The position numbers and the translations under genes are program-made. The notes under the pieces are model-generated. The model saw only the letters and a list, made by a program, of their open reading frames with translations, ran no database searches and was not told the origin of the DNA. A stretch of DNA of 64,000 nucleotides from Emiliania huxleyi CCMP1516. Lineage: Eukaryota; Haptophyta; Isochrysidales; Noelaerhabdaceae. This document shows, in pieces, positions 46,091 to 56,539 of the stretch. Position 1 is the stretch's first letter, and each line of letters opens with the position of its first letter. Location of the stretch: NCBI RefSeq assembly GCF_000372725.1, contig NW_005202176.1:406044-470043 (forward strand). The letters run 5' to 3'.

Positions 46091-46513
46091 ATGATGCTCC
46101 TTCGACTTAGGGAGCGGTTCAGATGCTGGGCGGGCTTCAGGCTGGTGCTCACGCGAAAAGGAATCGACGCGATGTACAAAGCATACAAGAAGGGGAGAAA
46201 GAAGAGGAGAGGCGCCAGTGATGACGAAGCAGAAGCTAGTGCAGACGAGAGCAGGGCAGACCCGGGGACTGGGGAGCCGGAGCAGACGGCATCGGCCGCC
46301 GAGGGAACGTTGGGAAGAGGCACGAGGAGGGCGGCGACTTCGACCGACTATGGAGGACCCGTCGCCAGACGACGCAGGGCAGAAGACGGTGAGGCGGAGC
46401 AGACGCGCAGGGTGAGACGAGGGAGGGAGCAGGACTTTGCGGAGATCAGCAGGAGGATGTACGAAGAGATTAGGAGCAGCAGGGACCCGAGGGACCATGC
46501 GGAAGACGGCTAG
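46091..46513 (+). CDS. Small highly charged hypothetical protein
   Basis: A 140-residue ORF from ATG at 46091. It starts with a basic amphipathic segment (LLRLRERFRCWAGFRLVL), then a Lys/Arg cluster (KKGRKKRRG), an acidic stretch (DDEAEASADESRAD) and an Arg/Glu-rich C-terminus. No domain is recognised. It begins 28 nt after the 91-nt repeat. Codon use is not decisive, and it may be a chance ORF in GC-rich DNA. Confidence 0.3.
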   Translation: MMLLRLRERFRCWAGFRLVLTRKGIDAMYKAYKKGRKKRRGASDDEAEASADESRADPGTGEPEQTASAAEGTLGRGTRRAATSTDYGGPVARRRRAEDGEAEQTRRVRRGREQDFAEISRRMYEEIRSSRDPRDHAEDG

Positions 46514-46915
46514 TGCTAGTCCCCCATCGGGAGGACGACCCCGGCTAGTCGCCGACCACACCCACAAAGAACCCTGCACAAAGATCGCAAGGGCGGGGGC
46601 CTGTTCCTTTTTACCCATCTCACAGTAGAGAGGTGTCCGTTTTTATTTATTTAGGGCGCACAACACGATTGAAGAAAGAAAGAAAGAACACACAAGACAC
46701 AACCCACAAGGCGCAAGGGAGGGATGGGTGGACGGCACGGTTTGGCCAAGACATCCGTAAAATTGATACCTGAAAATACCTCAAATGAGTAAGACGACCG
46801 GTGTTTGCCAGCGCTCTCCTCGATGGCCTGTCCCCCTGATCGTCCTTCCAAAATCCTGCTCCTGCAGGTGGGGACCCTTTCCTCGTCGTGGGTCATTTCT
46901 TTCTTTTTTTTCTCG

Positions 46916-48067
46916 ATGGCCTCCCACCGCATCGGCGCGCGCGTCGCGGGCCTCTCGCCAGCGCAGCTGTGCGCCATCATCGAGGCGCAGGCGGGCGCGA
47001 GCGACGCCGCGCTGCGCGTGGCGGAGGAGCACGCCGCTCGGCTCGTGGAGCAGCCCGAGTGGGTGCTCTCCGAGGTCCTCCTCTCGCCGGACCTCGCCCC
47101 GCACATCCTCGCCCAGCTGCCGATCACGGAGCACGCCGTCAAGGGCACGTGCCGCGCGTGGCGCCGCGGCTGGAGGGAGACGCTGAAGAAGCGCGAGAGG
47201 CCGCGCTTGCTCGTGTTTGGCGGCCAAGACAGGTATAACGATGGCGAGTTCGTCAACTCGCTGGAGCGGTACGACCCATCCACGAATGTGTGGGAGGAGG
47301 AGGCTGTGGCGCCAATGCCTTCGACACGAAACTATGTCAGCACGGCGGTGCTCGATGGCAAGCTCTACGCGGCGGGCGGCCAAGAGAGTGAGGCTGACAA
47401 CGCAACTTCCAACCTGGTGGAGCGGTACGACTTGGCTACGAAATCGTGGGAGGAGGTGGCGCCAATGGCGACACCACACGAGACTCACGCCATGGCGGTG
47501 CTCGACGGCAAGCTGTATGCGGTGGGCGGGCAGGATGCCTTCTACAACCTGCTCAGCTCGGTCGAGCGGTACGACCCGGCGACGAATGCATGGGAGGAGG
47601 TGGCGCCGATGGCAGAGGCGCGGCATTCTCACGCCGTGGCGGTGCTCGACGGCAAGCTGTATGCTGTTGGCGGGTACGGCGGTGGCTGCCTCAGCTCGGT
47701 CGAGCGGTACGATCCGGCGCTGGACGCGTGGGAGGAGGTGGCGCCGATGGCGGAGTTGCGGTATGATCACGCCATGGCGGTGCTGGACGGCAAGCTGTAC
47801 GCGGTGGGCGGATGGAACGGCGGCCACCTCAGCTCGGTGGAGCGGTACGACCCCGCGTTGGATGCGTGGGAGGCGGTGGCGCCGATGGCAGAGGCGCGGG
47901 AGGCTCATGCCGTGGCGGTGCTCGACGGCAAGCTGTACGCCGTGGGAGGCTGCAACGACGGTGGCGCCAGCAGCTCGCTTGAGCGATACGATCCCGCGAC
48001 GAACGCGTGGGAGGCGGCTGCGCCGTTGACGACCGCCCGACTTATTCATGCCATCACCGTGGCGTAG
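46916..48067 (+). CDS. Kelch-repeat protein, six-bladed propeller
   Basis: A 383-residue protein. The N-terminal 90 residues include a helical segment LLSPDLAPHILAQLP...CRAWRRGW that resembles an F-box. Six Kelch repeats follow, each with a Gly-Gly pair (LLVFGGQD, LYAAGGQE, LYAVGGQD, LYAVGGYG, LYAVGGWN, LYAVGGCN) and ERYDPxxxxWEEVAPM cores. Six repeats suit a closed propeller that binds protein partners. If the N-terminus is an F-box, the protein could be a substrate receptor of an SCF ubiquitin ligase; this is inference. The ATG at 46916 directly follows a T-rich tract. An in-frame upstream ATG-like extension to 46805 would add a hydrophobic run and is less likely. Confidence 0.82.
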   Translation: MASHRIGARVAGLSPAQLCAIIEAQAGASDAALRVAEEHAARLVEQPEWVLSEVLLSPDLAPHILAQLPITEHAVKGTCRAWRRGWRETLKKRERPRLLVFGGQDRYNDGEFVNSLERYDPSTNVWEEEAVAPMPSTRNYVSTAVLDGKLYAAGGQESEADNATSNLVERYDLATKSWEEVAPMATPHETHAMAVLDGKLYAVGGQDAFYNLLSSVERYDPATNAWEEVAPMAEARHSHAVAVLDGKLYAVGGYGGGCLSSVERYDPALDAWEEVAPMAELRYDHAMAVLDGKLYAVGGWNGGHLSSVERYDPALDAWEAVAPMAEAREAHAVAVLDGKLYAVGGCNDGGASSSLERYDPATNAWEAAAPLTTARLIHAITVA

Positions 48068-48689
48068 GGTTCTCTGGAGGGTGGAGGGCAGAGAGGCAAG
48101 CAAGGACTTTAACGGACCCCTCCTTCGCCAGTCAGCAGTGTTTGCCGGAGGGAGGTTGCAGGTTCTAGCAGCGCATTTTGTAAACCGGTGCCCGGCGCCG
48201 AACCTGTCGTCGGGCAGCACAGCATTGTAGATCCCTGGGCGAGGGTAAGGGTAGGTGGAGTTAATGGGACAGGGTAGTACTGAGGGTAGTTCGTTCTCTC
48301 TAGCTCGGCCGCTCTTCTAGCTCTTAGCATGAGCTGCGCCCTGTGTCCGACCCCTTTTGCGCAGCAGGGTGAAATTCTCAAAAAGGTGCAGCACTTCTAG
48401 CCGACATCGACAAAAGTCCCTCTCTAGCGCCAGCCCCGCGGCGAGCGGCCCCGCCGGAGGCGAAGAAAATTTCGCCATCTAGCGCTCGCAACACATAGAT
48501 TTGTGCATAAATCAACACCTCCAATCTTCGGGGGAGTGACGGATAAAGGCGTGCGAAAGCAGCGAATCCAAGTGATGGCCCGCCGCAGGCGAAGAAAATT
48601 TAGGGTTGGGGTTCCCCAAAGAACTCTGAGAGGATTTCGGCGGCCGGCGCGCCGAGCGCACAGCGGTTCGCGCTGCCTGCTCGCGCTGG
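48068..48689. other. Intergenic stretch, nothing recognised
   Basis: Downstream of the Kelch gene. Contains two similar segments with GGCGAAGAAAATTT (about 48459 and 48590) but no gene I can support. Confidence 0.5.
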
Positions 48690-49170
48690 TTCCACGAGGG
48701 CCCGGCAAGGTCCACGGCGGAGCTGGCGGTGGTGGGAGTGGTGGTAGGAACGAAGGCGCACCTGTCGGCGATTCACCGCCGTTCGTTCCCGTCTCTCAAA
48801 GCTGGTTACACCGTCGATGCGCACATCGAGGCGCTCGTGGACGAGAGAGACGTCGCCTCCTCTTTCGTCCCGGGGCACTGTTCACGCCGGAAGGCCCGTA
48901 CACTGCCAAGTACATTAGCCTTCATCTCTCCTACCGCCGGCCGGGAGTGCAGCCGCCACCAGTGAGATTGTCCTCGACGTTGGCACCTGCGAAGTAATGA
49001 ACAACAGGCAGTGCGTCATATGGCGCTATGATAGCCCTGCGGTGGACGTCCTCGACGCAGACGAGGCGGAGCTCATCTGCGCGGCGCAGATCGCCGACTG
49101 TCTCTCCCTCCCTGCGCGAGTGGTTGCACCGCCCTGGATGAGGCATCTGGGCTGGGGCAGGGCCGTTAGT
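48690..49170 (+). pseudogene. Possible gene remnant spread over three frames
   Basis: Protein-like segments occur one after another in shifting frames: VVVGTKAHLSAIHRRSFPSL and DAHIEALVDERDVASSFVPG (about 48725-48870), then ALFTPEGPYTAKYISLHLSY (about 48878-48940), then SEIVLDVGTCEVMNNRQCVI and DADEAELICAAQIADCLSLP (about 48962-49130). Each shift is abrupt with no plausible splice sites, so indel frameshifts in a decayed gene are the best reading. The family is not recognised. Confidence 0.35.
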
Positions 49171-49783
49171 AGAGGAGGGCGACTGAGGGCGCGAGGCCGC
49201 CAATCGTCAAAGTCTGCTGCGACTGACTGTCGGTCACTGACTGAGCAATGAGCAATCGCATCGGCGGTTTCACTCACGCTCACAATCGGGTTACATCCAG
49301 GTCTCTGTGCGGGATGTGCTGGGGGGCTGCCCCCCAGTCGATTGCCGCATAGTTCGTCGATGTAACCCTACCAGAAAGCTGTATTCACACCTACCCTTCC
49401 AAAAAAAGAAATGTCCCTGCTTTTGTCGAAGTAACGAAGATCCGGCGGGTTTATCGGAGCATCACCCAGCAGCACCTTAAACTTTTAGGCCCTCCAAATT
49501 CGGGTCGGAGCGTAGCGGAGTGGGCCCCGAGTTTGAAAACAAAAAAAGGGGCAGACGCTTGCGTCCTTTTCGCCTCCCCGACTCTGTCAACCCGCAGCAA
49601 ACTCGCCCAGTGGCCCCAAACGACACTTTCCCCCCGGCGCTGGGTTCTGACGTTAAGAGGTTGCGAGGAGGTTTCTCCTACTGAATTCATGACCCGGAAT
49701 GACCTAGAAGGCGGCGTTTTCACGGCCGGAGGAGCCGAGAAAAGCGCTCTGGGCATAGCCGCAGGGCGTCGTGCGGGCTTCGG
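49171..49783. other. Intergenic stretch, nothing recognised
   Basis: Includes a T-rich and A-rich interval near 49390-49560. It may contain 5' exons or the promoter of the following multi-exon gene, whose N-terminus is not fixed. Confidence 0.4.
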
Positions 49784-52541
49784 ATGCCCGCGCGCCCGGC
49801 GCGCGGGTTGGTCAGCGAGGTTGGGAACCACGCCGTGGTGCGCCGTGCCTCTCTCGACTACATCTACTTCGGCACCGAGCAGTACCATGAGGTGTCCTAT
49901 GACATGGGAGGCGCGCAATGCCAATGGCGCGCCCTGCCGCCGGTGTGTTCCGCGCCCACACACCAGTCGACCTGCTCGTAGGCGAGGTTGGCACGTGTCC
50001 GGCGCTCATCGTGTCCGTCTTCTACGAGTGCGACTCGTCCAACGACAGCAAGACCGTGCACACCTCTGAGTATGTCTACACGTACTCGTTCCGACACCTC
50101 ACGGCGTACCTCCTGGGGCTAGCGAGGCCAGACGCACGCGACAGCAGCGAGGGCTATGAGGTGGGTGATCCTGTGGAGAGCAGGTGGAAGAGCTACTCGG
50201 GCGGGTGGCACTCCGGCGTCATCAGCGAGGTGCACCGACCCAAGCGGCGGCGCGGCGGCGCGGCCGGCGGGCGCGCTGCCGGCCCGCGCTACACTGTCAA
50301 GTACACAGAAGACGGCACCTCGGAGACGGACGTGCCGCCTGGCCGGCTACGGCACGCAGTCTGTCTCTCCAGCATCATGCCCGCCGCGGTGATCGAGTAC
50401 ATGAGGCGCAGCCCGCGTAGCGTGGTCCTGACCAACCACGCAACGGCGGCCGACCTCGAGTCGGTGCTCCCCGTGGTGGGCATGCTCGCGCTCGCTGCTG
50501 ACGATTTGGTGCCCGACGCGGCGGGCGAGCGACCGCGCGCTGCCGACTGCACATACGAGATCCTCGGCACCCTCGAGTTCGAGTTCGAGAAGGGCTGCCC
50601 CTCACGGCCCGTCTCCTTCAAGCAGTACCAGCGCGGCGCGCCCCTCGCCTCGCTCCTGCCCGAACGCATCGACACGCCGAACGGCGTGAAGAAGCTGATC
50701 GACCTCATGCCCGCACCCATCGTCCCGTCTCCCGCCTCGAGCGATCGGAGCCGCGCTCCCACCCTCCCGCCTCTCCCGCTCGCGCCTGGGCCAGTGTTGC
50801 ACGGTGCGTCGTACTGTGGCCCCGCGTCTTGCTGATGCTCCCGCCCGCCCCAGGCCGCCACCTGCATCCCCCCCTCCCCCCCTCCTTGTGCACCCACCAC
50901 GCAGGCGAGCAGCTGTCGCTCGAGGTGTGCGACCACCTCGTCCGGTGCGTGTACTACGAGCGCGACGGAGTTCTCTCGATAGCCTACGGCGTCTCGGCCT
51001 CGCCGGAGGGCACCATCTCGGCGCGTCGCATCCTTACGGCGGGGGAGCTCCCTGCTGTCGTCACGGACCCGGACAGCCTGGCGATGCTCAAAAAGCCGGC
51101 CGCAGAGCGCCCGTACTTGCACAAGAACGGCGAGGTCGTCATCTCCGACATTCCTGTGACGATTGAGCCCTCGCAGGTTCGCGCGGTGGGGGTCTGCACG
51201 GCTCCCGCTTTGGTCTTCAACATCGCGCTTGCTCGCGGCGAGGAGTCTGTCGCCTCCTTCACCTTGGCGCTCTTGGATGGAACCCTCGTGGTGCGCTCAG
51301 CCCTCTCCCCTCTCCCCTCTCCCCCTATAGCCACCCTCGAGTGCCCCTCACCCGGCGTGACCCCGACGCCCACGACAGTGGGCTCGGGTCCCGGAATCTC
51401 CATCACACGACCCGCGCTGCCTCCACCCCGCCCCCACAGCTGTAGCCTCACCTCTGCCACACCTCTTCCCTGGCGTGCAGGCGACGCGCCAGCCGACGCA
51501 GCAAGAGGCACGAGCGGGCGAGGTCAACTTCCTCCTGCCCCCCCTGCAGCGCAAAGCATTGCGGCAAAAAGTGCAGCTCTCCGTCATGGCGCGCTTGCCT
51601 AGAATCCCGCCCTTCCTTCCACACACATGAACTAGCCCACCCCGGCCCCTCTTGCATGTCTCAGGAAAGCATGCTGAAGTACCTCAACTCCGCGAAGGCG
51701 ATCGCGCCGATGAGGCGCCGAGAGCCCCCCCCCCCACACTAGAAAAACACAAGAAAGAAAAACACCTGGCCCCCCTCCCATTCAACAAAACACGAGGGGC
51801 CTAACAGCCATGTCACTACGTATCCAAGAGGGAGCACAAAGGAGAGTCTGCATACCGCAAGACGCCTGTGGTGCGGCCCTGGCGGTTGTGAGTTGACAAC
51901 CTCATTCCCCCCCTCCCCCCACCCCCTCCCCCCCCCCACCCCCTCCCCCCCCCCACCCCCCACCTCCGTCTCACCCTCCACCCTCCCTCGCTCGTAGGCT
52001 TCTCCTGGAGAACTGGTCGGTCCAGAATGCGATGGTGCTACCTTTCTGGTCGGACTCTTTCCTCCGCTCGGGCAAGGGCGTGTCCGACGCAGACCGAGTG
52101 ATCTATCGCTACTTCTTCCGCAGCCTCGAGGACTTTGCGCGCATCTTCGGCTTCTCCGCCCTCCAGCTGCCTTCCACGAGCAAGGAGCAGCACCGCTTCG
52201 CCGAAATCTCCATCTACCCGCTGGGCGACTCCGAGCTCGCGGAGCTGCGCGCGAGCGACGAGTTCGGCGCAAAGGCCCGCCGCGGGCCTCCATTCAACTC
52301 TGCCCACTGGGTAGAGTTCGAGCCGGCGCGCGAGACGCTCACGCTGTGCGTTGGAGCTGCTATATTTAGTGGCTCCGTGCCGGTCGGAGGTGCCTCGGTG
52401 CCCCCGCCTCCCTCTTTCGATGCGCTTGCGGGTGAGCTGAAGTATGTGCTGTCCCTTGGGTGGGTGCCTGTGTCGACTCACGCGCCCGGGCTCACTCAGC
52501 TGCGTGAGCATGCCTCAGCGATGCCGGGCAGCCGCTTCTGA
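49784..52541 (+). CDS. Multi-exon protein of unknown function with a Tudor-like segment
   Basis: Inferred exons are 49784-49910 (5' end uncertain), 49982-50803, 50905-51290, 51481-51588, 51665-51714 and 51998-52541. Splicing keeps a continuous frame and joins clean protein segments such as SYDMG|GEVGTCPALIVSV, VLH|GEQLSLEV, QLSVM|ESMLKYLNS and AIAPM|RLLLENWSV. Three donors are GC (G|GCGCGC at 49911 and 51589, G|GCGCCG at 51715). Residues following GYEVGDPVESRWKSYSGGWH and ending RYTVKYTEDGTSETD resemble a Tudor/Agenet-type fold, which often binds methylated peptides; this is a weak call. The other segments, including FFRSLEDFARIFGFSALQLP, are not recognised. The stop is at 52539-52541. The protein is probably nuclear if the Tudor call is right. 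Confidence 0.65.
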
Positions 52542-52628
52542 ATTATTTATATTTTGCTTTAATACAACACCATATCTGACCGGGCCAAACCGGAAAAATT
52601 ACTTTTTCCTCGCCCGCGCTTCAGGGCG

Positions 52629-53180
52629 ATGTCCGTTCTTGTGTCCGCCTTGCCCACCACCACTCCCTTGCCAGACACGCCGCCGCCCGCCCACCTCCTC
52701 TACCTCCCCACGGACCTCCTCGTGCGCGTCGTCTCTCGCTGCGACCCCCTCGACATCGCTCGCGTCGCGGCCGTCTCGCTGCTCTTCCACGCCTCGCTCG
52801 CGGAGGACGCCATCCGCTTGTGGGCGCAAGAGCGCGGCTTCGAGCTGCTGGCGCTGCCAGAGGGCGAGGGCTGCGCCGTGTGGTGGCTTTGCGTTGCGGC
52901 GCTGCTTCGTGAGTCCAACCCGCCAGCGAGGGCGGCGGCAGCTGGCGGCACAGCCTCTTCATCGACGGCGTGGGGCGGCTCTCGTCGTGTGGATCTGGCT
53001 CTCGTTGTAGTGTGTGGACCAGGTGGCTGTTTTGGGTCGGGCACGACGGACGAGCCCCGGCACGGGCGACCGCCTCACACCGCGGCCCCCCGTCGGACTC
53101 GGCGACTGCGCGCCTGCTGCAGCCTGTGCCGGCCCCGAGCTGTCAGCTGTCGGTGTGCGTGTGTATCAGCCGCCCTTAAA
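52629..53180 (+). pseudogene. F-box / RCC1-type gene remnant
   Basis: The ATG at 52629 opens an F-box-like sequence (YLPTDLLVRVVSRCDPLDIA, RVAAVSLLFHASLAEDAIRL) of about 95 residues. The frame then changes near 52920-52950, where HSLFIDGVGRLSSCG, typical of the start of an RCC1-like propeller, continues in another frame. A further RCC1-like stretch (TSPGTGDRLTPRPPVGLGDC, CAGPELSA) lies in yet another frame to about 53160. Intact members of such families carry several RCC1 repeats, so this copy is both frameshifted and truncated. It begins 87 nt after the preceding gene on the same strand. Confidence 0.5.
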
Positions 53181-53345
53181 ATTCCATATGAGTGGAGCCG
53201 ACTGCCCGGCGGCCAAGCGCAAGCGCGCGCACGGCACACAGGGGCGTACACACACCGAGAGGTGCACGCACAAGCGAGACATGAGTCATGACCCTCCGCT
53301 CAGCGGAGAGGTCACGTGGCCATGTGACCACGTGTCACCGGGTCA

Positions 53346-53438
53346 GGAGAGAGAGAGAGAGTCATCGACAGGACACAGGAGGGGGAGAGACGGGAGAGGG
53401 AGGGAGAGGGAGGGAGAGGGAGGGAGGGAAGGAGGGCG
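53346..53438 (+). repeat. GA-rich microsatellite
   Basis: Purine tract with GAGA runs and repeated GGGAGA units. Confidence 0.9.
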
Positions 53439-53554
53439 TCGCCACGGCGGCGGGCGAGTCGCCGAGCTGCGGGAGCTCTACCGGCCGCCCGACATATGCG
53501 CCGCTGTTGGCGGGAGGACCGCCTACGGAGGGTCCGGACAGGTGAGGGGCAGCC

Positions 53555-54823
53555 ATGTGGCAAGTCCCTGCTTACTCACCTTCACCTATGCAAGTGGATC
53601 CGAGGGCGCCGTGGGGGTATGGGTTGGGTACGCAGGCGTACTACTACGTGGGCACGCCCTACCCCTCGCCTGCTGCTGCGATGGCCGCCACGCCGATGCA
53701 AGTTGACCACGGCGCGGCGACGCGTCTCGACTTTGGGTCGCCGCAGAGCTCAGTTTGCCGCGTCGAGGCGCCGGTGCCACGGCCGGGGAGGAAGGCCGCG
53801 CACAGCGGAGGGGCGGCGCGCAGCCCGCTCTCGCAGGTGCCATCTGCGACCGCTCAGGGAGCGGCGCCGGCGGCTGGAGTGATGCCAGCGGCTGCGGAGG
53901 CGGCAGCAGCAGCGGCGGCGGCGGAGGCATCAGTCGCTCAGCGCATCGCTGTGGCGGAGGCGCGTGCGAGGGCGGCGGCGGAAGCTGCCGCCGATGGGCG
54001 CATTCGAGCGGCCGAGGAGCGCGTGGACGCAGCCGAGACAGCCCGAGCGAAAGCTGAGGCTGAGTTGGCGGCCTGCCGGCTCGCTGTGAATGAACTCGAG
54101 CGGGCGGCTGTGAAGGCCAAGCCGAGCTGCAACCCGAACTACCTGCCGTCGGAGGCATGCTTTGGCGAGTCGCTGCAAGAGTACAAGCTCGGCAAGAAGG
54201 GCCACTACTCTCCACAGCTTCGACGGCACTCCGGCATCCGGCGCGATCCCAAACACGATCCAGGCCGAATGGACCCAGCTGATGAAAGTCTTCGCGTCCT
54301 GGGGTGTGGTAAACTAAAATTCTTTTTTCTTGCCGCGAAACCAGGAACTCGCGCTCTCTTGTCACGTGCCCGTCGCTGCCCGTCGCTGCTGGTTCCAAGA
54401 CGCGACGCGCATGAGCAGACGCCACCGTGCGAGAGGCACAGCAGCCGCCGCTGCGACCGACGGCGCTGCAGCGGCACCGGCTGGTCGCACACGTGGTGCT
54501 GCAGCAGCAGCCGCACCGGTCTCCCCCAGTGCGGACGTCCGAGACTGGGTAGGGCCTCCCGGCAGCTCGGTGGCCGACACACGCGACTCTCCTGCTCTGG
54601 AGCCTCCGCTTCCTCGACAGATGCGGCAACCAGCGCCAGGGAGAAACAGCGCCAGGAGAAGCGCGACAGACAGGAGCGATTCGGCGGCGCCGCCGCTGCC
54701 GCGAAGCCTCAAAAGAAGAAGAGCCGGCGGGGCGGTCGAGGCAAGCGGGGCCGGCAGGCTGGCGAGGAGCCCCCGAGCCCTCAGCCGCGCCGCAGCCGCC
54801 GCCGCGGGGGAGGGGTGCAGTAG
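53555..54823 (+). CDS. Hypothetical Ala-rich coiled-coil protein, gene structure uncertain
   Basis: ORF of 422 residues from ATG at 53555. The N-terminus is Pro/Gly/Tyr-rich with two PMQVD motifs. Residues about 110-190 (AAAAAEASVAQRIAVAEARA, EERVDAAETARAKAEAELAA) should form a coiled coil. The C-terminus is Lys/Arg-rich (KPQKKKSRRGGRGKRGRQ), suggesting nucleic-acid binding or a nuclear signal. The middle is doubtful: near 54215-54315 another frame reads TPASGAIPNTIQAEWTQLMK, which looks more protein-like, and a T-rich tract followed by CCAG (54319-54342) looks like a splice acceptor. At least one intron or frameshift is therefore likely. A donor-like CAG|GTGAGG at 53540 hints at an upstream exon. 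Confidence 0.45.
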   Translation: MWQVPAYSPSPMQVDPRAPWGYGLGTQAYYYVGTPYPSPAAAMAATPMQVDHGAATRLDFGSPQSSVCRVEAPVPRPGRKAAHSGGAARSPLSQVPSATAQGAAPAAGVMPAAAEAAAAAAAAEASVAQRIAVAEARARAAAEAAADGRIRAAEERVDAAETARAKAEAELAACRLAVNELERAAVKAKPSCNPNYLPSEACFGESLQEYKLGKKGHYSPQLRRHSGIRRDPKHDPGRMDPADESLRVLGCGKLKFFFLAAKPGTRALLSRARRCPSLLVPRRDAHEQTPPCERHSSRRCDRRRCSGTGWSHTWCCSSSRTGLPQCGRPRLGRASRQLGGRHTRLSCSGASASSTDAATSAREKQRQEKRDRQERFGGAAAAAKPQKKKSRRGGRGKRGRQAGEEPPSPQPRRSRRRGGGVQ

Positions 54824-55236
54824 AAGAGGGTAATTGGCACCTGCAGTTGTAAGTACGTGTTGCCATGCACATTTTGCAGCTGCTGCGAATGAAGGACCAG
54901 AGGGAGTGGCTGATAGCGGGTGTTGCGTGTGTCTCGCCCCGCAGCCCCGAGAGGCCGGAGAGCCACCGCACAGCAGTGCACGCCACGGTGGCCGAACTTG
55001 TGGCCGATCTGCCACACAGCGCCGGTTGATGTACACTCTGCGTACGCAATCGCTGCCGGCTATCGCCTACGGAGGCAGTGCACGCCCTGTCCGCTACGCG
55101 ATGGCGAGGCAAGCCATCGGCGGCATCAGAGGGCGAGGCAATGGATGGCACATCGCACCGTCTCAGAGTCAGACACGCCATGGGCGGAACTAACATGTCA
55201 GGCTGTAGACCGTGAGTCGCAAGCTCTGCTCTGCTC
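54824..55236. other. Intergenic stretch, nothing recognised
   Basis: No supported gene on either strand. ORFs here have no domain features. Confidence 0.4.
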
Positions 55237-55641
55237 TCATAGATGGTTGATGGACAATCGGCATGGCGGACGAGCCTCCCCACTCTTCTGGCGTGTTGTG
55301 GTCCGCCGGCTTTTCTGGTGTGTTGTGGTGCGACGACCGAGTGCTGCTCGCTCGAGGGTCGTGAGGTGTGCAGTCGGCTCCATCTCGATGAGCATGCCCC
55401 ACGCCGAGCGAAGGGTCTTGACGAGTCGCTTGAGCAGGTATTTGTGTCTTGTCGCGTGCTTCGCACGCGGGTTGACCATTGCGGCATCGCCGAGTTCTTC
55501 GTGCGGCTTGCCGTTTGGCGCCTTCTTGCCTGAGCGAAAAGAATTGACCCGCGCCTGCGACAAAAGGCGGTCGCACACGCACGATTCACACGACAGACAA
55601 GGGGCAGACGACGGCTTCCTAGGCCGTCGTCCTCGCCCCAA
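55237..55641 (-). pseudogene. Unrecognised minus-strand coding fragment
   Basis: An open frame without an initial ATG. Its middle section looks like real protein (KKAPNGKPHEELGDAAMVNP, KYLLKRLVKTLRSAWGMLIE), rich in Lys/Arg and Leu with normal complexity. The C-terminal part (RRTTTHQKSRRTTTRQKS) comes from a short internal tandem duplication. It could be an exon or a decayed element fragment. No family is recognised. Confidence 0.3.
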
Positions 55642-55835
55642 AAGCCGCCGTCCGAATTCCCCTCCTCCGACACCCGCGGCCCCACCAGTCTCGGTGAGCC
55701 GTCAGCGCCACGGCCTCGCTCGCGACGAGAGATGGGGAGAGGCAGACGCCCGAGGGCTAACGACGACCATCGGTTGTGTTCGAAGAGCCTCATGCACTGA
55801 CAAACCTGGAACGGGGCAGGGTGGAACCTCGCGAT

Positions 55836-56150
55836 CTAGGGAGGCTCGGCTGGCGCCGGGTGTGGACAGGGGACACCAAAGGCCTTGCTCCATTCCTCTG
55901 CCACCACAAGCGTCACTTTCTCCACAATCTTGCCGTCCATTAGCCGCCACGCTTGGCGGCCGTGGCGGTCCCAACGCATCCCCTCGCCGACACGCGTCCC
56001 CTCACGGCCCAGAGCATCGGGGCTGCCCTGGAAGCTGCAGACTTCAACCTCCCCATTCGAGTAGGTGACAGTCCCCTTGCCACATCGGCGGTCGTCCACC
56101 CAGTCTCCGTCATACACTTCACTCACTGCCAGACCCGGGCTGAAACCGCC
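55836..56150 (-). CDS. MORN-repeat protein, C-terminal fragment or exon
   Basis: The open frame extends up to about 56372 but without an ATG. The recognisable part is VYDGDWVDDRRCGKGTVTY followed by SNGEVEV, a canonical MORN unit, and a degenerate second unit GEGMRWDRHGRQAWRLMDGK. It ends in TLVVAEEWSKAFGVP and a stop at 55836. MORN repeats often sit at membranes or scaffold other proteins. Usual MORN proteins have many more repeats, so this is either the last exon of a longer gene or a fragment. It is divergent from the ankyrin gene that starts at 56540. Confidence 0.5.
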   Translation of the reverse strand, partial: GGFSPGLAVSEVYDGDWVDDRRCGKGTVTYSNGEVEVCSFQGSPDALGREGTRVGEGMRWDRHGRQAWRLMDGKIVEKVTLVVAEEWSKAFGVPCPHPAPAEPP

Positions 56151-56539
56151 GGTCGAGCGCTGCTCAGCGTCTGCGTCCACTGCTACCGTCAGCAAGAGGG
56201 GAGGCTGCCGGCAGACCGTTGTCGAGACCGTAAGGCGCCCGTCTGGGACTTCCCCGTCTCGGAGTCCAGAGGAGTAGGCGCGGGGTGCCACGCGGTACGA
56301 CGTTTGCGCATAGCGCCCTTTGCCGTGCCTGGCAGTCAGAGCCTCAGCACCACCCCTCGCGGCCACTCGCACCGTTGCAGCAGCTCCGACCCCACCACTC
56401 CGGCTCCCGACCGCGCGGCGAGCAAGAGGAAGAGCAGGCGCATGAGCCCAAATCTGTTACTCGTTCGCGCGATCAATTTCTTTATTCCCAAGCACCAAGC
56501 GCCCACGGCCAGTGACTCTCTCTTGCGACGAGCGCTCCC

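Noticed and set aside
53586..55793. Minus-strand ORF of 735 codons
   Set aside because: Low-complexity Arg/Ser/Pro translation opposite the coiled-coil ORF, with no domain; explained by GC-rich antisense reading.
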